DNA of 18,552 bases from JBCCRH01 sp039208045 (GTDB taxonomy: Bacteria > Bacteroidota > Bacteroidia > Chitinophagales > Saprospiraceae), in the NCBI GenBank assembly GCA_039208045.1, contig JBCCRH010000064.1, forward strand, positions 1-18,552, given 5' to 3'. Both the position numbers and the translations under genes were made by a program. Shown piece by piece: positions 1 to 6,639 of this stretch. Each line of letters starts with the position of its first letter. Position 1 is the first letter of the stretch. The notes under the pieces were generated by a model. The model was not told the DNA's origin. It did not search any database and worked only from the letters and a program-made list of their open reading frames with translations.

Positions 1-543
1 AGTTTACTTCCTGCTAGTGGGTTTCAGTCTGCGCAGTTTCGGAAGATTGAGATACTGAGTACCAACCTGGTTCAGCTAGTGCATTATACGAAGCGAGAGG
101 AGTTTGATGTATATAGTCCTATTGAATTGATGTATCCCAATTTGTATTGGAAGTCAGGGGCCACGGAGTTAGCAACCGGCAAGAAAACGCTTACGCTAAA
201 GCAGTTTGAGCAAAAGTATTCCAATGAGTTTATCTGGCTAGCTGGGGAGATGCGGGAGAAAAATATTTTACAACAGTACCTCCATTTGCCCTCCGAGGCA
301 CAACAAGACATCGCACTGAAAGAGGCACTGCGCACCTTCGATTTTCAAGCAAATGTGCTCTGGCCGTTGTCCCACTACAAGTCTGCTGTCCGCTACCTCG
401 ACCGGAAACCTGATATTATAGAAGCGACAGGTGGAACGAATTGGCAGAAATATTTGCCCCCTAAAAATCAGCGGATTATCTTTTTTCCAATGCTCTGGAA
501 CGACGAAGAGCTAGAAAAATGGGGAAGACGAATTGTATTATAA
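1..543 (+). CDS. kynA: Tryptophan 2,3-dioxygenase, 5'-truncated by window edge
   Basis: Heme enzyme that opens the indole ring of L-tryptophan to N-formylkynurenine, the first step of the kynurenine pathway, in the cytoplasm. The frame is open from base 1, so the 180 visible residues are the C-terminal part and the start lies outside the window; the ATG at 79 is internal. Visible residues 4-14 (PASGFQSAQFR) match the family's hallmark PASGFQSxQFR segment, whose arginine contacts the substrate carboxylate in known structures. Near the C-terminus, a conserved-looking His in LSHYKSAVRYLDR lies where the family has its proximal heme histidine. ATGGTNWQKYL lies where the family has the substrate-binding GTGGS loop; the loop reads ATGGT here, as in a divergent subgroup. 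The N-terminal part with the distal histidine is not visible. The gene converges on the phosphatase at 583. The family call is secure; the exact substrate is inferred. Confidence 0.85.
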   Translation, partial: SLLPASGFQSAQFRKIEILSTNLVQLVHYTKREEFDVYSPIELMYPNLYWKSGATELATGKKTLTLKQFEQKYSNEFIWLAGEMREKNILQQYLHLPSEAQQDIALKEALRTFDFQANVLWPLSHYKSAVRYLDRKPDIIEATGGTNWQKYLPPKNQRIIFFPMLWNDEELEKWGRRIVL

Positions 544-548
544 TAAAA

Positions 549-590
549 CTTGTTTCGCTCATTTATAACTGGCGGAACAAGGCTATAAAA
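549..590. terminator. Weak hairpin between convergent genes
   Basis: Arms at 549-558 (CTTGTTTCGC) and 572-581 (GCGGAACAAG) pair over 10 bp with one U-G wobble on the plus strand and a 13-nt loop, in the 39-bp gap between the dioxygenase and the phosphatase. On the minus strand the hairpin is followed by TTTTATTA, on the plus strand by GCTATAAAA. It is therefore at best a modest terminator, slightly better placed for the minus-strand operon. Confidence 0.4.
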
Positions 591-1374
591 AATGCTTTTG
601 AATAGGTGCTAGCATACTAGCGTGAATGGCCGTATTGGATGCAATAATCGATTGGCCAAACAAATAATCCGATCCACCCTGAAAATCGCTCAATTGCCCT
701 CCGGCTTCTTGCACTAGTACAATCCCTCCAGCTACATCCCAGGCATTCAAGCTATATTCGAAGAAGCCATCAAAGCGCCCACAAGCTACATAAGCTAAAT
801 CCACGGCGGCAGAGCCCATGCGGCGCAGCCCACGCGTGTGCTGCATAAAATGAGCGAGTACGTTCAAATAGCCTTGCATTCGATCATAATCGTAATAGGG
901 AAAGCCTGTAGCGAGTAAGGTGTGGCTCAGTTCTCTCCGTTGGCTTACTTGGATAGGGGAGCCATTCAGAAAAGCACCGCCATTTTTCCAAGCGTAGAAG
1001 GACTCCTGCTGATTAATTTCATGCACAATCCCCAGCACCAATTCCCCATTGCGCTCCAGCGCTACACTAATGGAAAAAACTGGGAGCTGATGCAAAAAGT
1101 TAGTAGTCCCGTCTAGCGGGTCGATGATCCAGCGCAAAGACCCTTCCCCTTGTGTGACAGTTGCCTCCTCTGTCAAAAACGTAGCTGCTGGGAGAAGAGC
1201 TCCTAAACCATCCACTAGTCGTTCTTCAGCTGTCCGATCGACATAAGATACTAAGCTATTCAAACTCTTTTCTTCGATAGCTTGCTCTGTTACTGCTCCA
1301 ACCGATTGCTCAATAAACTGAGCTACTGTGTGTACTACGGTTAGTGCCTTTTGGCAAATAACTGCTAATTCCAT
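583..1374 (-). CDS. Inositol monophosphatase family protein
   Basis: Metal-dependent (Mg2+) sugar/inositol phosphate monophosphatase of 263 residues, the normal family size, with no signal peptide, so cytoplasmic. All metal-site motifs are visible. FLTEEA (E69/E70) supplies the first glutamate. IIDPLDGTTNF (residues 83-93, D85 and D88) is the DPxDGTxN signature. AWDVAGG (D213) matches the C-terminal WDxAAG motif with a small change. The start ATG is 4 nt from the stop of hpt, so the two genes are almost certainly co-transcribed and perhaps translationally coupled. No clear Shine-Dalgarno site is present. Members hydrolyse inositol-1-phosphate, PAP or histidinol phosphate; sequence reading alone cannot separate these, so no symbol is given. 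The pairing with purine salvage does not settle the substrate. Confidence 0.9.
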   Translation of the reverse strand: MELAVICQKALTVVHTVAQFIEQSVGAVTEQAIEEKSLNSLVSYVDRTAEERLVDGLGALLPAATFLTEEATVTQGEGSLRWIIDPLDGTTNFLHQLPVFSISVALERNGELVLGIVHEINQQESFYAWKNGGAFLNGSPIQVSQRRELSHTLLATGFPYYDYDRMQGYLNVLAHFMQHTRGLRRMGSAAVDLAYVACGRFDGFFEYSLNAWDVAGGIVLVQEAGGQLSDFQGGSDYLFGQSIIASNTAIHASMLAPIQKHFL

Positions 1375-1378
1375 TTGC

Positions 1379-1921
1379 TTAATCTACTTTCTGGTAAATG
1401 GCGGGTAATTCTCTGCCCTTGCCATCAAAATCTAATCCATAACCGATGACAAAATCATTGGGAATCGAAAAACCAAGGTAGTCAATGGGTATTGGATATT
1501 GTGTGGCAGCTGGCTTGTGTAAGAGTGTGGCAATTTCAATGCGCTTGGGGCCAAGGGCCTGTAGTTGCGGGATAAAAAAGGATAGTGTTCGGCCAGTATC
1601 AATAATATCCTCTACCACGATTACCACGCGCCCAGTAAGGTCTTCTTTTATGGGGAGTAGTATGTCGACCTCGCCAGAGGATGCCAAACCCTGATAAGAC
1701 GACAAGCGGGTGAAAGTAAGCTCACAAGGAATCTGGCTAGCGCGCACCAAATCGGCCATAAAAATAGCCGCACCATTGAGTATACCTATAAAGATGGGTG
1801 GTTCTTTTGGGTGCTTAGCGCGAATGGCAGCACCTAGTTCTTGCACACGATCTTGAAGAGTCGTCTGATCTATGTATAGCTTAAAGTCCAGGCCATTGAC
1901 CTGCACCAGTGGTGATTCCAT
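1379..1921 (-). CDS. hpt: Hypoxanthine phosphoribosyltransferase
   Basis: Type I phosphoribosyltransferase of 180 residues, converting hypoxanthine (and probably guanine) with PRPP to IMP/GMP in purine salvage; cytoplasmic. The PRPP-binding motif is VVIVVEDIIDTGRTL (residues 99-113), with the paired acidic residues ED and the IDTGRT loop typical of HPRTs. IGILNGAAIFMADLVRA (from about residue 45) is the conserved first loop, and a lysine in LLHKPAA lies where the purine-contacting region is expected. Length matches bacterial Hpt. It is the middle gene of a minus-strand operon: the upstream M28 peptidase gene ends 11 nt before its start, and the phosphatase gene begins 4 nt after its stop. No promoter is expected directly in front of it. 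Confidence 0.93.
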   Translation of the reverse strand: MESPLVQVNGLDFKLYIDQTTLQDRVQELGAAIRAKHPKEPPIFIGILNGAAIFMADLVRASQIPCELTFTRLSSYQGLASSGEVDILLPIKEDLTGRVVIVVEDIIDTGRTLSFFIPQLQALGPKRIEIATLLHKPAATQYPIPIDYLGFSIPNDFVIGYGLDFDGKGRELPAIYQKVD

Positions 1922-1932
1922 GCGTCTTAGTA

Positions 1933-3333
1933 TTACTCGTCTAATCCATATTTATCTAGCAAATAGACCAAGCTTGTCATGGCGGCAACGCCCATGTGCA
2001 GTTCCCGCTTATTGACCGCTTGTATATGATCTATAGGCGTGTGATGATAATCAAAATAACGTTGCGAATCGGGCATAAAGCCGATTAGCATACCCTTTTG
2101 AGGCTTAAGCCTAGAAATATCAGCGCCTGAGCCCCCCTTCTTGAACGTAAGCCCATAGGGTTCCAATAGGGGGAGCCACTCCGTGAGCTTTTTGAATTTC
2201 TGGTTGAATACCCGTTCATCGGCATCACAGCTAAATCCTCGTGGCGTAAACCCTCCTCGATCTGACTCTATAGCAGCTAAGTGATACTCTCCATTTTCAT
2301 CAGAAATTTTTTGATAAACTTGTGCTCCATACTGACCATTTTCCTCATTCATAAACATTACGCAGCGGATGGTTCTATTGGGCTGGTAGCCTAATCTCTT
2401 TAGGATATGGATGACATCCAACGAATGTACGCAACCTGCTCCATCGTCATGTGCACCACCACCGACATCCCAAGAGTCTAAGTGGCCGCCCACTAAAATA
2501 ATCTCCTCAGGGTGGGTACTTCCTCGAATTTCGCCAATGACGTTGTAGGAGGTTTTCTCAGCGAGCATTTTGGAGGTGTTTCGCATAAACACCCGCACAG
2601 GCTCTTCCTGAAGCAGTCTGCTTAGCAACTCTGCATCCATAGTGCTGATCGCAATAGCGGGGATTTGGGGCGCTTCGTCCCGATAGATCATCACGCCCGT
2701 ATGCGGCACGGTATCAATTCTATTCGTCAACGAACGGACGAGTACTGCCACAGCACCATATTTTGCTGCCTTGCTAGCACCATACACCCGTTGCCCCGCT
2801 GCACCACCATAAGCGTTAAATGTATTGATTTGAGTAGGATCCATAGGGCCGTTATAGAATACAATTCTTCCCTCTACCTCACTACGACCGAGGCTGTCTA
2901 CCTCTTCTAAGCTCTTCACTTCTACTACCTCCGCAGCCAGTCCTGCCGGGCCAGTACCAATAGAATTGCCCAACGCCAGCGCTCGTAGCGCTACGGTTCC
3001 CATCTTAGAAGAATTCACAATACGAACTTGCTCGCGTTCTCCTCTCGACCAATGAGGTACCTGACAAGGCTGTAGCCAAATGGAGTCCATGCCAAGGGTA
3101 TCCATCACTTGGCGGGTATATTCTACTGCCGCTGCTGCTTCGGGCGAACCACTCAGGCGGCCACCAATTTCCTCTGACAGAAATGTCAGCCAGTCGTAAG
3201 CTTGCCCATTAGTGAGGGCTTGATCATAGATGGATCGAATGAAGAAGGCATCATTAGAAGGTGTTTCTTGTTGGCCTAAAAGGGTGCCAGCAAGAAAAAA
3301 ACAGAAAATGAAAAAAAAATTTTTCAATTGCAT
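1933..3333 (-). CDS. Secreted M28 family metallopeptidase (carboxypeptidase Q-like)
   Basis: Zinc exopeptidase of 466 residues with an N-terminal signal peptide (hydrophobic stretch at residues 5-18 ending ...GTLLGQQ), so periplasmic or secreted. A protease-associated-type insert is suggested around residues 130-250 (EGRIVFYNGP, KYGAVAVLVRS). The catalytic domain carries the expected di-zinc ligands: GGHLDSWDVGGGAHDDGAG (H284, D296), MNEENG (E330 catalytic, E331 ligand), ESDRGG (D358) and FDYHHTPIDHI (H430 or H431). Arrangement and length resemble the aminopeptidase/plasma glutamate carboxypeptidase (carboxypeptidase Q) subgroup, so a dipeptidase or aminopeptidase role in peptide scavenging is likely. 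It is the first gene of the operon leading into hpt and the phosphatase. The start at 3333 gives an intact signal peptide. No Shine-Dalgarno site is seen. Confidence 0.92.
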   Translation of the reverse strand: MQLKNFFFIFCFFLAGTLLGQQETPSNDAFFIRSIYDQALTNGQAYDWLTFLSEEIGGRLSGSPEAAAAVEYTRQVMDTLGMDSIWLQPCQVPHWSRGEREQVRIVNSSKMGTVALRALALGNSIGTGPAGLAAEVVEVKSLEEVDSLGRSEVEGRIVFYNGPMDPTQINTFNAYGGAAGQRVYGASKAAKYGAVAVLVRSLTNRIDTVPHTGVMIYRDEAPQIPAIAISTMDAELLSRLLQEEPVRVFMRNTSKMLAEKTSYNVIGEIRGSTHPEEIILVGGHLDSWDVGGGAHDDGAGCVHSLDVIHILKRLGYQPNRTIRCVMFMNEENGQYGAQVYQKISDENGEYHLAAIESDRGGFTPRGFSCDADERVFNQKFKKLTEWLPLLEPYGLTFKKGGSGADISRLKPQKGMLIGFMPDSQRYFDYHHTPIDHIQAVNKRELHMGVAAMTSLVYLLDKYGLDE

Positions 3334-3640
3334 GGATGTTGACTTGTAGTTCTTTTTGCAAAAAAGCAGAAAAAAAGTTAAAAAATTGCTGAATCGTAAA
3401 AGAGAAAATTATTCGGAAATTGACTTTGTGTTAGAATAAAATTTCTTGCATGGGGTTAAAACTTATGTTTTTAACTATTTTGTTTTTCAGCGTATATTCT
3501 CAGGGGCTTCTCTCGACCTCGTAAATCATTGTGGTTTTCAAAAAATAACCCTATTTTTAGTAGCCTGTTAAACGCTAGCACGGTTTTTTTACGAATTTTG
3601 TAATTGTATTTTTTACACAAAGTATTTATATTTGTATAGA
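3334..3640. other. AT-rich intergenic region upstream of the M28 operon
   Basis: This gene-free stretch must contain the promoter of the minus-strand M28-hpt-phosphatase operon. I could not find an exact TAnnTTTG box on the minus strand; only seven-of-eight matches (TAACTTTT, TAAGTTTT) occur. No open frame with coding character is present on either strand. Its right end carries the plus-strand promoter-like element listed separately. Confidence 0.5.
3604..3634 (+). promoter_or_regulatory. Candidate Bacteroidota-type promoter
   Basis: TATATTTG at 3627-3634 matches the Bacteroidota -7 consensus TAnnTTTG exactly. An ATTG at 3603-3606 lies 20 bp upstream, near the usual position of the -33 TTTG element; a full TTTG also occurs at 3597-3600 but 26 bp away. 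It points into the gap on the plus strand, where no protein gene starts before a terminator at 3697-3731. Predicted transcription start is about 3641. Confidence 0.5.
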
Positions 3641-3731
3641 CAAAAAGAAAACAACTACATTAAAGAATTATAATTTGGTTTTATTTGGTTAGGGCTGAGG
3701 TAGTGCTGTGGTGGCGCTGCCTCTTTTTTTT
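3641..3731 (+). ncRNA. Candidate small RNA of about 90 nt
   Basis: The stretch begins about 7 nt after an exact TAnnTTTG box and ends with a strong intrinsic terminator, giving a predicted transcript of about 90 nt. It contains no ATG, so it is not an obvious leader or small protein gene, and both flanking protein genes are on the opposite strand. The 5' half is A-rich and unstructured by eye; the middle has two short U-rich direct repeats (ATTTGGTT at 3673-3680 and 3683-3690). I do not recognise it as a known RNA family. The boundaries are inferred from the promoter and terminator only. Confidence 0.42.
3697..3731 (+). terminator. Rho-independent terminator
   Basis: Stem arms 3697-3706 (GAGGTAGTGC) and 3714-3723 (GCGCTGCCTC) pair over 10 bp with a 7-nt loop, followed by eight T residues. 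Two of the pairs are G-U wobbles on the plus strand, which become C-A mismatches on the minus strand. Together with the T tract this fixes the direction as plus, so it does not serve the adjacent minus-strand gene. Confidence 0.75.
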
Positions 3732-3746
3732 GTCCTAAGAGCATGT

Positions 3747-5351
3747 TTAGTTGACTACAATTAAGGTCTGGCTGATGCTTTGGTTGCACCCTTGTAGTTG
3801 TACATGATACCTTCCTGCAGATAGCCCTTGCAGATCAAGCTGCTCACTAGCAGAAGCTTCTAATAGCAACTGGCCGAGATCATTAAAAACCTTCACATAC
3901 CAGCTGATGCAGCTTTTGGGTAAGTGTAATAAACCATCGTTAGGATTAGGAAATACGACTTCATTAGGTAGGGTAGCTGGTTCCTCGGTTGGTAAAATAG
4001 CATCTTGCTTTCCCAAAATAAAAATATCAAAATCCCCTGCTGCAGTGCGCTCAAAGGGCACTAGCAGGGACTGCTCAAAGCCCCCTCCTACCAGTAGATT
4101 ACCTGCTGTACCTAGCGTCACTTGACTGGGGCGCGTTTGGCCCGTGCCTGGAATGCTGTGTACCAATTCTAGTTCGCCATTTAGCTGTAAGCTCATAAAA
4201 AAGCCATCGGTAGTGCCGTTAGTGGCCGAAATAGTAGTATTTCCGATGGTGTGCGTTTGTTCGTACACTCCGGTGATCAGCAGCTGATCGCCCGTGAGCT
4301 CTGCTGCCGTAGCTTGAAAGAGCGCAGCATCGCCAAATGTTTTTGCCCAAAGAGGAACTCCATCCGAGGAGAACTTTATCACATAAGTATTAGGTCGGAT
4401 ACTAGTACTTTCAATCGACCAATCTTCTGTAATTCCTATTACCCCAGTTAAATATCCAACCTGATAAACTGCTCCCTCTGCATCCCGCACTAGCGCCACC
4501 ACCTGATCGTCAAACACGCCCCCCAGCTTTTTTGCGCCAAGCGGAACCCCTGTGGGAGAGAACTCCGCCAAAAAGGTGTCATCATCAAAGGAAAACGCCG
4601 TCAGGGTATCATTGGCTACTACAAGGGTATCATTGTAAAAGCCGCTAACGAATACTCGCTGATCATCCAGCACACTAAGCCCAACAGCTCGCGCATCCCT
4701 GCTCTGTCCAGCATGGCTCGCCCAAATGGGGGCACCCGTTGCGGTCAGTTTTAGCACAAAAAGATCCGTTTGTCCATTTGCCGTAAGGCCAAGTCCGTCA
4801 TATTGTAGGCTTTCGCCAAAATAGCCTGCTAGGTGCAGATTTTCTTCGGCATCGACTCCAAGATCATTGATATCTAGGAGGCCGGTTCCAGTGATAGCTT
4901 TTGCCCAAAGCACGGTTCCCATTTCATCCCACTCTGCGATAAAAATCGCTTTAGGGCTTTGTGTGGTGTTCAGCTCAAAAGGGCCTAATTCGATAGTTAC
5001 CCAGAAGATACCCACACCGAGGGTATGATCATTTTCTAGCACTATGATTTTAGCAAATCGGTCATCTAACACACTTCCATAATGCTTCGCCCAGAGTAGC
5101 TCCCCTGCTTCGTCGAAGCGGGCAAGCACCAAGTCATCTTCCCCATTCGTAGTAAAGGTATTGTCATTTAGCGTAAGCGAACTACTAAAAGCCCCTGCCA
5201 ATACATAGCCTGCATCAGAGCAAAAGCTAAGCCCCTGGCACTGCGTTACGCCCTGGGTTCCCAAAATCTGGCTAGTTGACCAGTCTTGGGCCATGCACCA
5301 GCCCCACCCACTACTCAAGCATACGCAAAGTAAAATTGGAAGACCTCTCAT
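3747..5351 (-). CDS. T9SS type A sorting domain protein with beta-propeller-like repeats
   Basis: Secreted protein of 534 residues. Residues 1-21 form a signal peptide ending at CMAQ. The body holds about six to seven units of roughly 55-65 residues. Each contains a segment of the type D-L-x-L-x-K/R-F-x-x-x-G-x-x-L/I-W-A-K (for example LVLARFDEAGELLWAKHYG and YVIKFSSDGVPLWAKTFGD), the pattern of SBBP-like beta-propeller repeats. The last 70 residues (465-534) are a type IX secretion C-terminal domain, starting VVFPNPNDGLLHL and containing VFNDLGQLL, L-SAGRYHVQL and a terminal VVN. Such domains direct export through the outer membrane by the T9SS and are removed or used for surface attachment. 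Two cysteines in the sorting domain could form a disulfide. Function beyond surface exposure is unknown. The start is 42 bp from the divergent TPR lipoprotein gene. Confidence 0.85.
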   Translation of the reverse strand: MRGLPILLCVCLSSGWGWCMAQDWSTSQILGTQGVTQCQGLSFCSDAGYVLAGAFSSSLTLNDNTFTTNGEDDLVLARFDEAGELLWAKHYGSVLDDRFAKIIVLENDHTLGVGIFWVTIELGPFELNTTQSPKAIFIAEWDEMGTVLWAKAITGTGLLDINDLGVDAEENLHLAGYFGESLQYDGLGLTANGQTDLFVLKLTATGAPIWASHAGQSRDARAVGLSVLDDQRVFVSGFYNDTLVVANDTLTAFSFDDDTFLAEFSPTGVPLGAKKLGGVFDDQVVALVRDAEGAVYQVGYLTGVIGITEDWSIESTSIRPNTYVIKFSSDGVPLWAKTFGDAALFQATAAELTGDQLLITGVYEQTHTIGNTTISATNGTTDGFFMSLQLNGELELVHSIPGTGQTRPSQVTLGTAGNLLVGGGFEQSLLVPFERTAAGDFDIFILGKQDAILPTEEPATLPNEVVFPNPNDGLLHLPKSCISWYVKVFNDLGQLLLEASASEQLDLQGLSAGRYHVQLQGCNQSISQTLIVVN

Positions 5352-5363
5352 TGATAAATTACC

Positions 5364-5371
5364 TATTTTTG
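5364..5371 (+). promoter_or_regulatory. Possible -7 box for the TPR lipoprotein gene
   Basis: TATTTTTG matches TAnnTTTG exactly and lies 22 nt before the ATG at 5394, implying a very short leader of about 16 nt. No well-spaced -33 TTTG is seen (the nearest TTG elements are 10 and 25 bp upstream). The 42-bp divergent gap must also accommodate the start of the T9SS gene, so the call is tentative. Confidence 0.3.
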
Positions 5372-5393
5372 CTGCCTTTAATCTAATGAACTT

Positions 5394-6446
5394 ATGAAGA
5401 TCTACACGTATTCAACACTCCTCTGTTGCTTAAGTTTTTTGGTGCTATTTACTGCATGTGGTGACGGCAGCGCATCAGACAACGGCCAAGCTATCTCCGA
5501 GCAGCGCTCTACGGGCACTGGCAATCCTGCCATTGATGCGCTGAGCGAAAAAATAAAAGGGCGGCCCGATGACGCCACATTGTACGCAGACCGAGGTGCC
5601 GCTTACTATGATAACGATGGTTATGACGAGGCTATTTTTGACCTCCAGCGTGCCATTCAGTTAGATAGTCTAAACCCTGACTATTTTCATCTGCTTGCAG
5701 ATGTCTATATGGATTATTTCAAGTCAAGATTAGCCCTTGCTACGATGGAAGAAGCACAAAAGCGCTTTCCAGAACGCATTCCAACGCTACTTAAACTGTG
5801 TGAATTCCAACATATTTTAAAGCAGTATGAGGAATCGATGAAAACCATTGATCAAGTGCTGAAGCTAGATCCTCAAAATGCAGAAGCCTACTTTATGTTT
5901 GGTCTCAATTTTCGAGAAACAGGCGATCCAAATCGAGCTATCAATAGTTTCCAAGAAGCTGTTTCCATAGACCCTGATCTAGTAGATGCCTGGATTAACC
6001 TCGGGCAATTATATAGTGATCAAAATAGCCCACTAGCCAAAACCTTTTTCGACAATGCCATAGAAGTAGCCCCAGAAAATATCCTAGCACTACACGCCAA
6101 AGCCAATTATCTCTCTAGTCAAGATGACCTCACCGGCGCAGTAGCAATCTATAAAAAAATCAATATACTCGATCCCCAATACGAAGATGCCTTCTTCAAT
6201 ACCGGCCTCCTATATCTTGATCTAGATTCCATCGCTGAAGCCAAAGCTCATTTTGATATGGCCCTCAAAGTATCGCCCACTTTCATCCGTGCCTACTACT
6301 ATCGCGGCGTTGCTTATGAACTCCAAGAGCAATATCCCAAAGCCAAAGCTGACTATGAGCAGGCCCTACGCATGGCTCCCAATTATGAAGATGCGCAAGC
6401 AGGAGTAGAGCGAATCCAAGTTCGGCTGGGAGGGGACGGTGGTTGA
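5394..6446 (+). CDS. TPR repeat lipoprotein
   Basis: Protein of 350 residues. The N-terminus has a charged start, a hydrophobic stretch and the sequence FTAC followed by GDGSAS, a lipobox-like site at C22 with an unusual -3 residue, so probable attachment to a membrane facing the periplasm. From about residue 55 to 345 it consists of about eight tetratricopeptide repeats, with typical features such as ALYADRGAAYYDNDGYDEAI-like A/Y/G/A spacing, A-YFMFGLNFRETGDPNRAINSFQEAV-SIDP and AYYYRGVAYELQEQYPKAKADYEQAL. TPR arrays act as protein-binding scaffolds; no catalytic domain is present. The last residues (GGDGG, stop TGA at 6444-6446) run directly into the G-rich arm of the downstream repeat. It is divergent from the T9SS protein gene, but shared function is not shown. 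Confidence 0.85.
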   Translation: MKIYTYSTLLCCLSFLVLFTACGDGSASDNGQAISEQRSTGTGNPAIDALSEKIKGRPDDATLYADRGAAYYDNDGYDEAIFDLQRAIQLDSLNPDYFHLLADVYMDYFKSRLALATMEEAQKRFPERIPTLLKLCEFQHILKQYEESMKTIDQVLKLDPQNAEAYFMFGLNFRETGDPNRAINSFQEAVSIDPDLVDAWINLGQLYSDQNSPLAKTFFDNAIEVAPENILALHAKANYLSSQDDLTGAVAIYKKINILDPQYEDAFFNTGLLYLDLDSIAEAKAHFDMALKVSPTFIRAYYYRGVAYELQEQYPKAKADYEQALRMAPNYEDAQAGVERIQVRLGGDGG

Positions 6447-6630
6447 GGGGTTTGGGAGTTTAAGGGTTTAGGAGTTTTGGATTACGGATTACGGATTACG
6501 ATTGACGGGTTCTGGGTACTCCCGCTCCTAATCCGCCACCCGAAATCCGAAACTCACCACCCAAAACTCGTCACCCGTCACCCAAAACCCTTAAACTCCT
6601 AAACCCCTAAACCCCTAAACCCCTCAACCC
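6441..6630. repeat. Long imperfect inverted repeat with telomere-like octamers
   Basis: The convergent junction is built of simple repeats. The left arm (6441-6480) is G/T-rich; the right arm (about 6581-6630) is A/C-rich. GGTTGAGGGGTTT at 6441-6453 is the exact reverse complement of 6617-6629. The right arm contains five octamers of the form AAACCCCT (two variant, then three identical at 6601-6608, 6609-6616 and 6617-6624). The centre has three identical GGATTAC heptamers at 6479-6499 followed by a variant. On the minus strand, 6630-6604 has four G-runs of 3-4 separated by 4-nt loops. The left arm starts within the last codons of the TPR gene. Confidence 0.85.
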
Positions 6631-6639
6631 AACACCCTC

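Noticed and set aside
3541..3558. Perfect hairpin AAAAATA-ACCC-TATTTTT as a terminator
   Set aside because: The stem is entirely A/T in an A/T-rich gap, so it is weak and expected by chance.
6601..6624. True telomere or replicon end
   Set aside because: Only three perfect octamers, flanked on both sides by ordinary chromosomal genes; the resemblance is in base pattern only.
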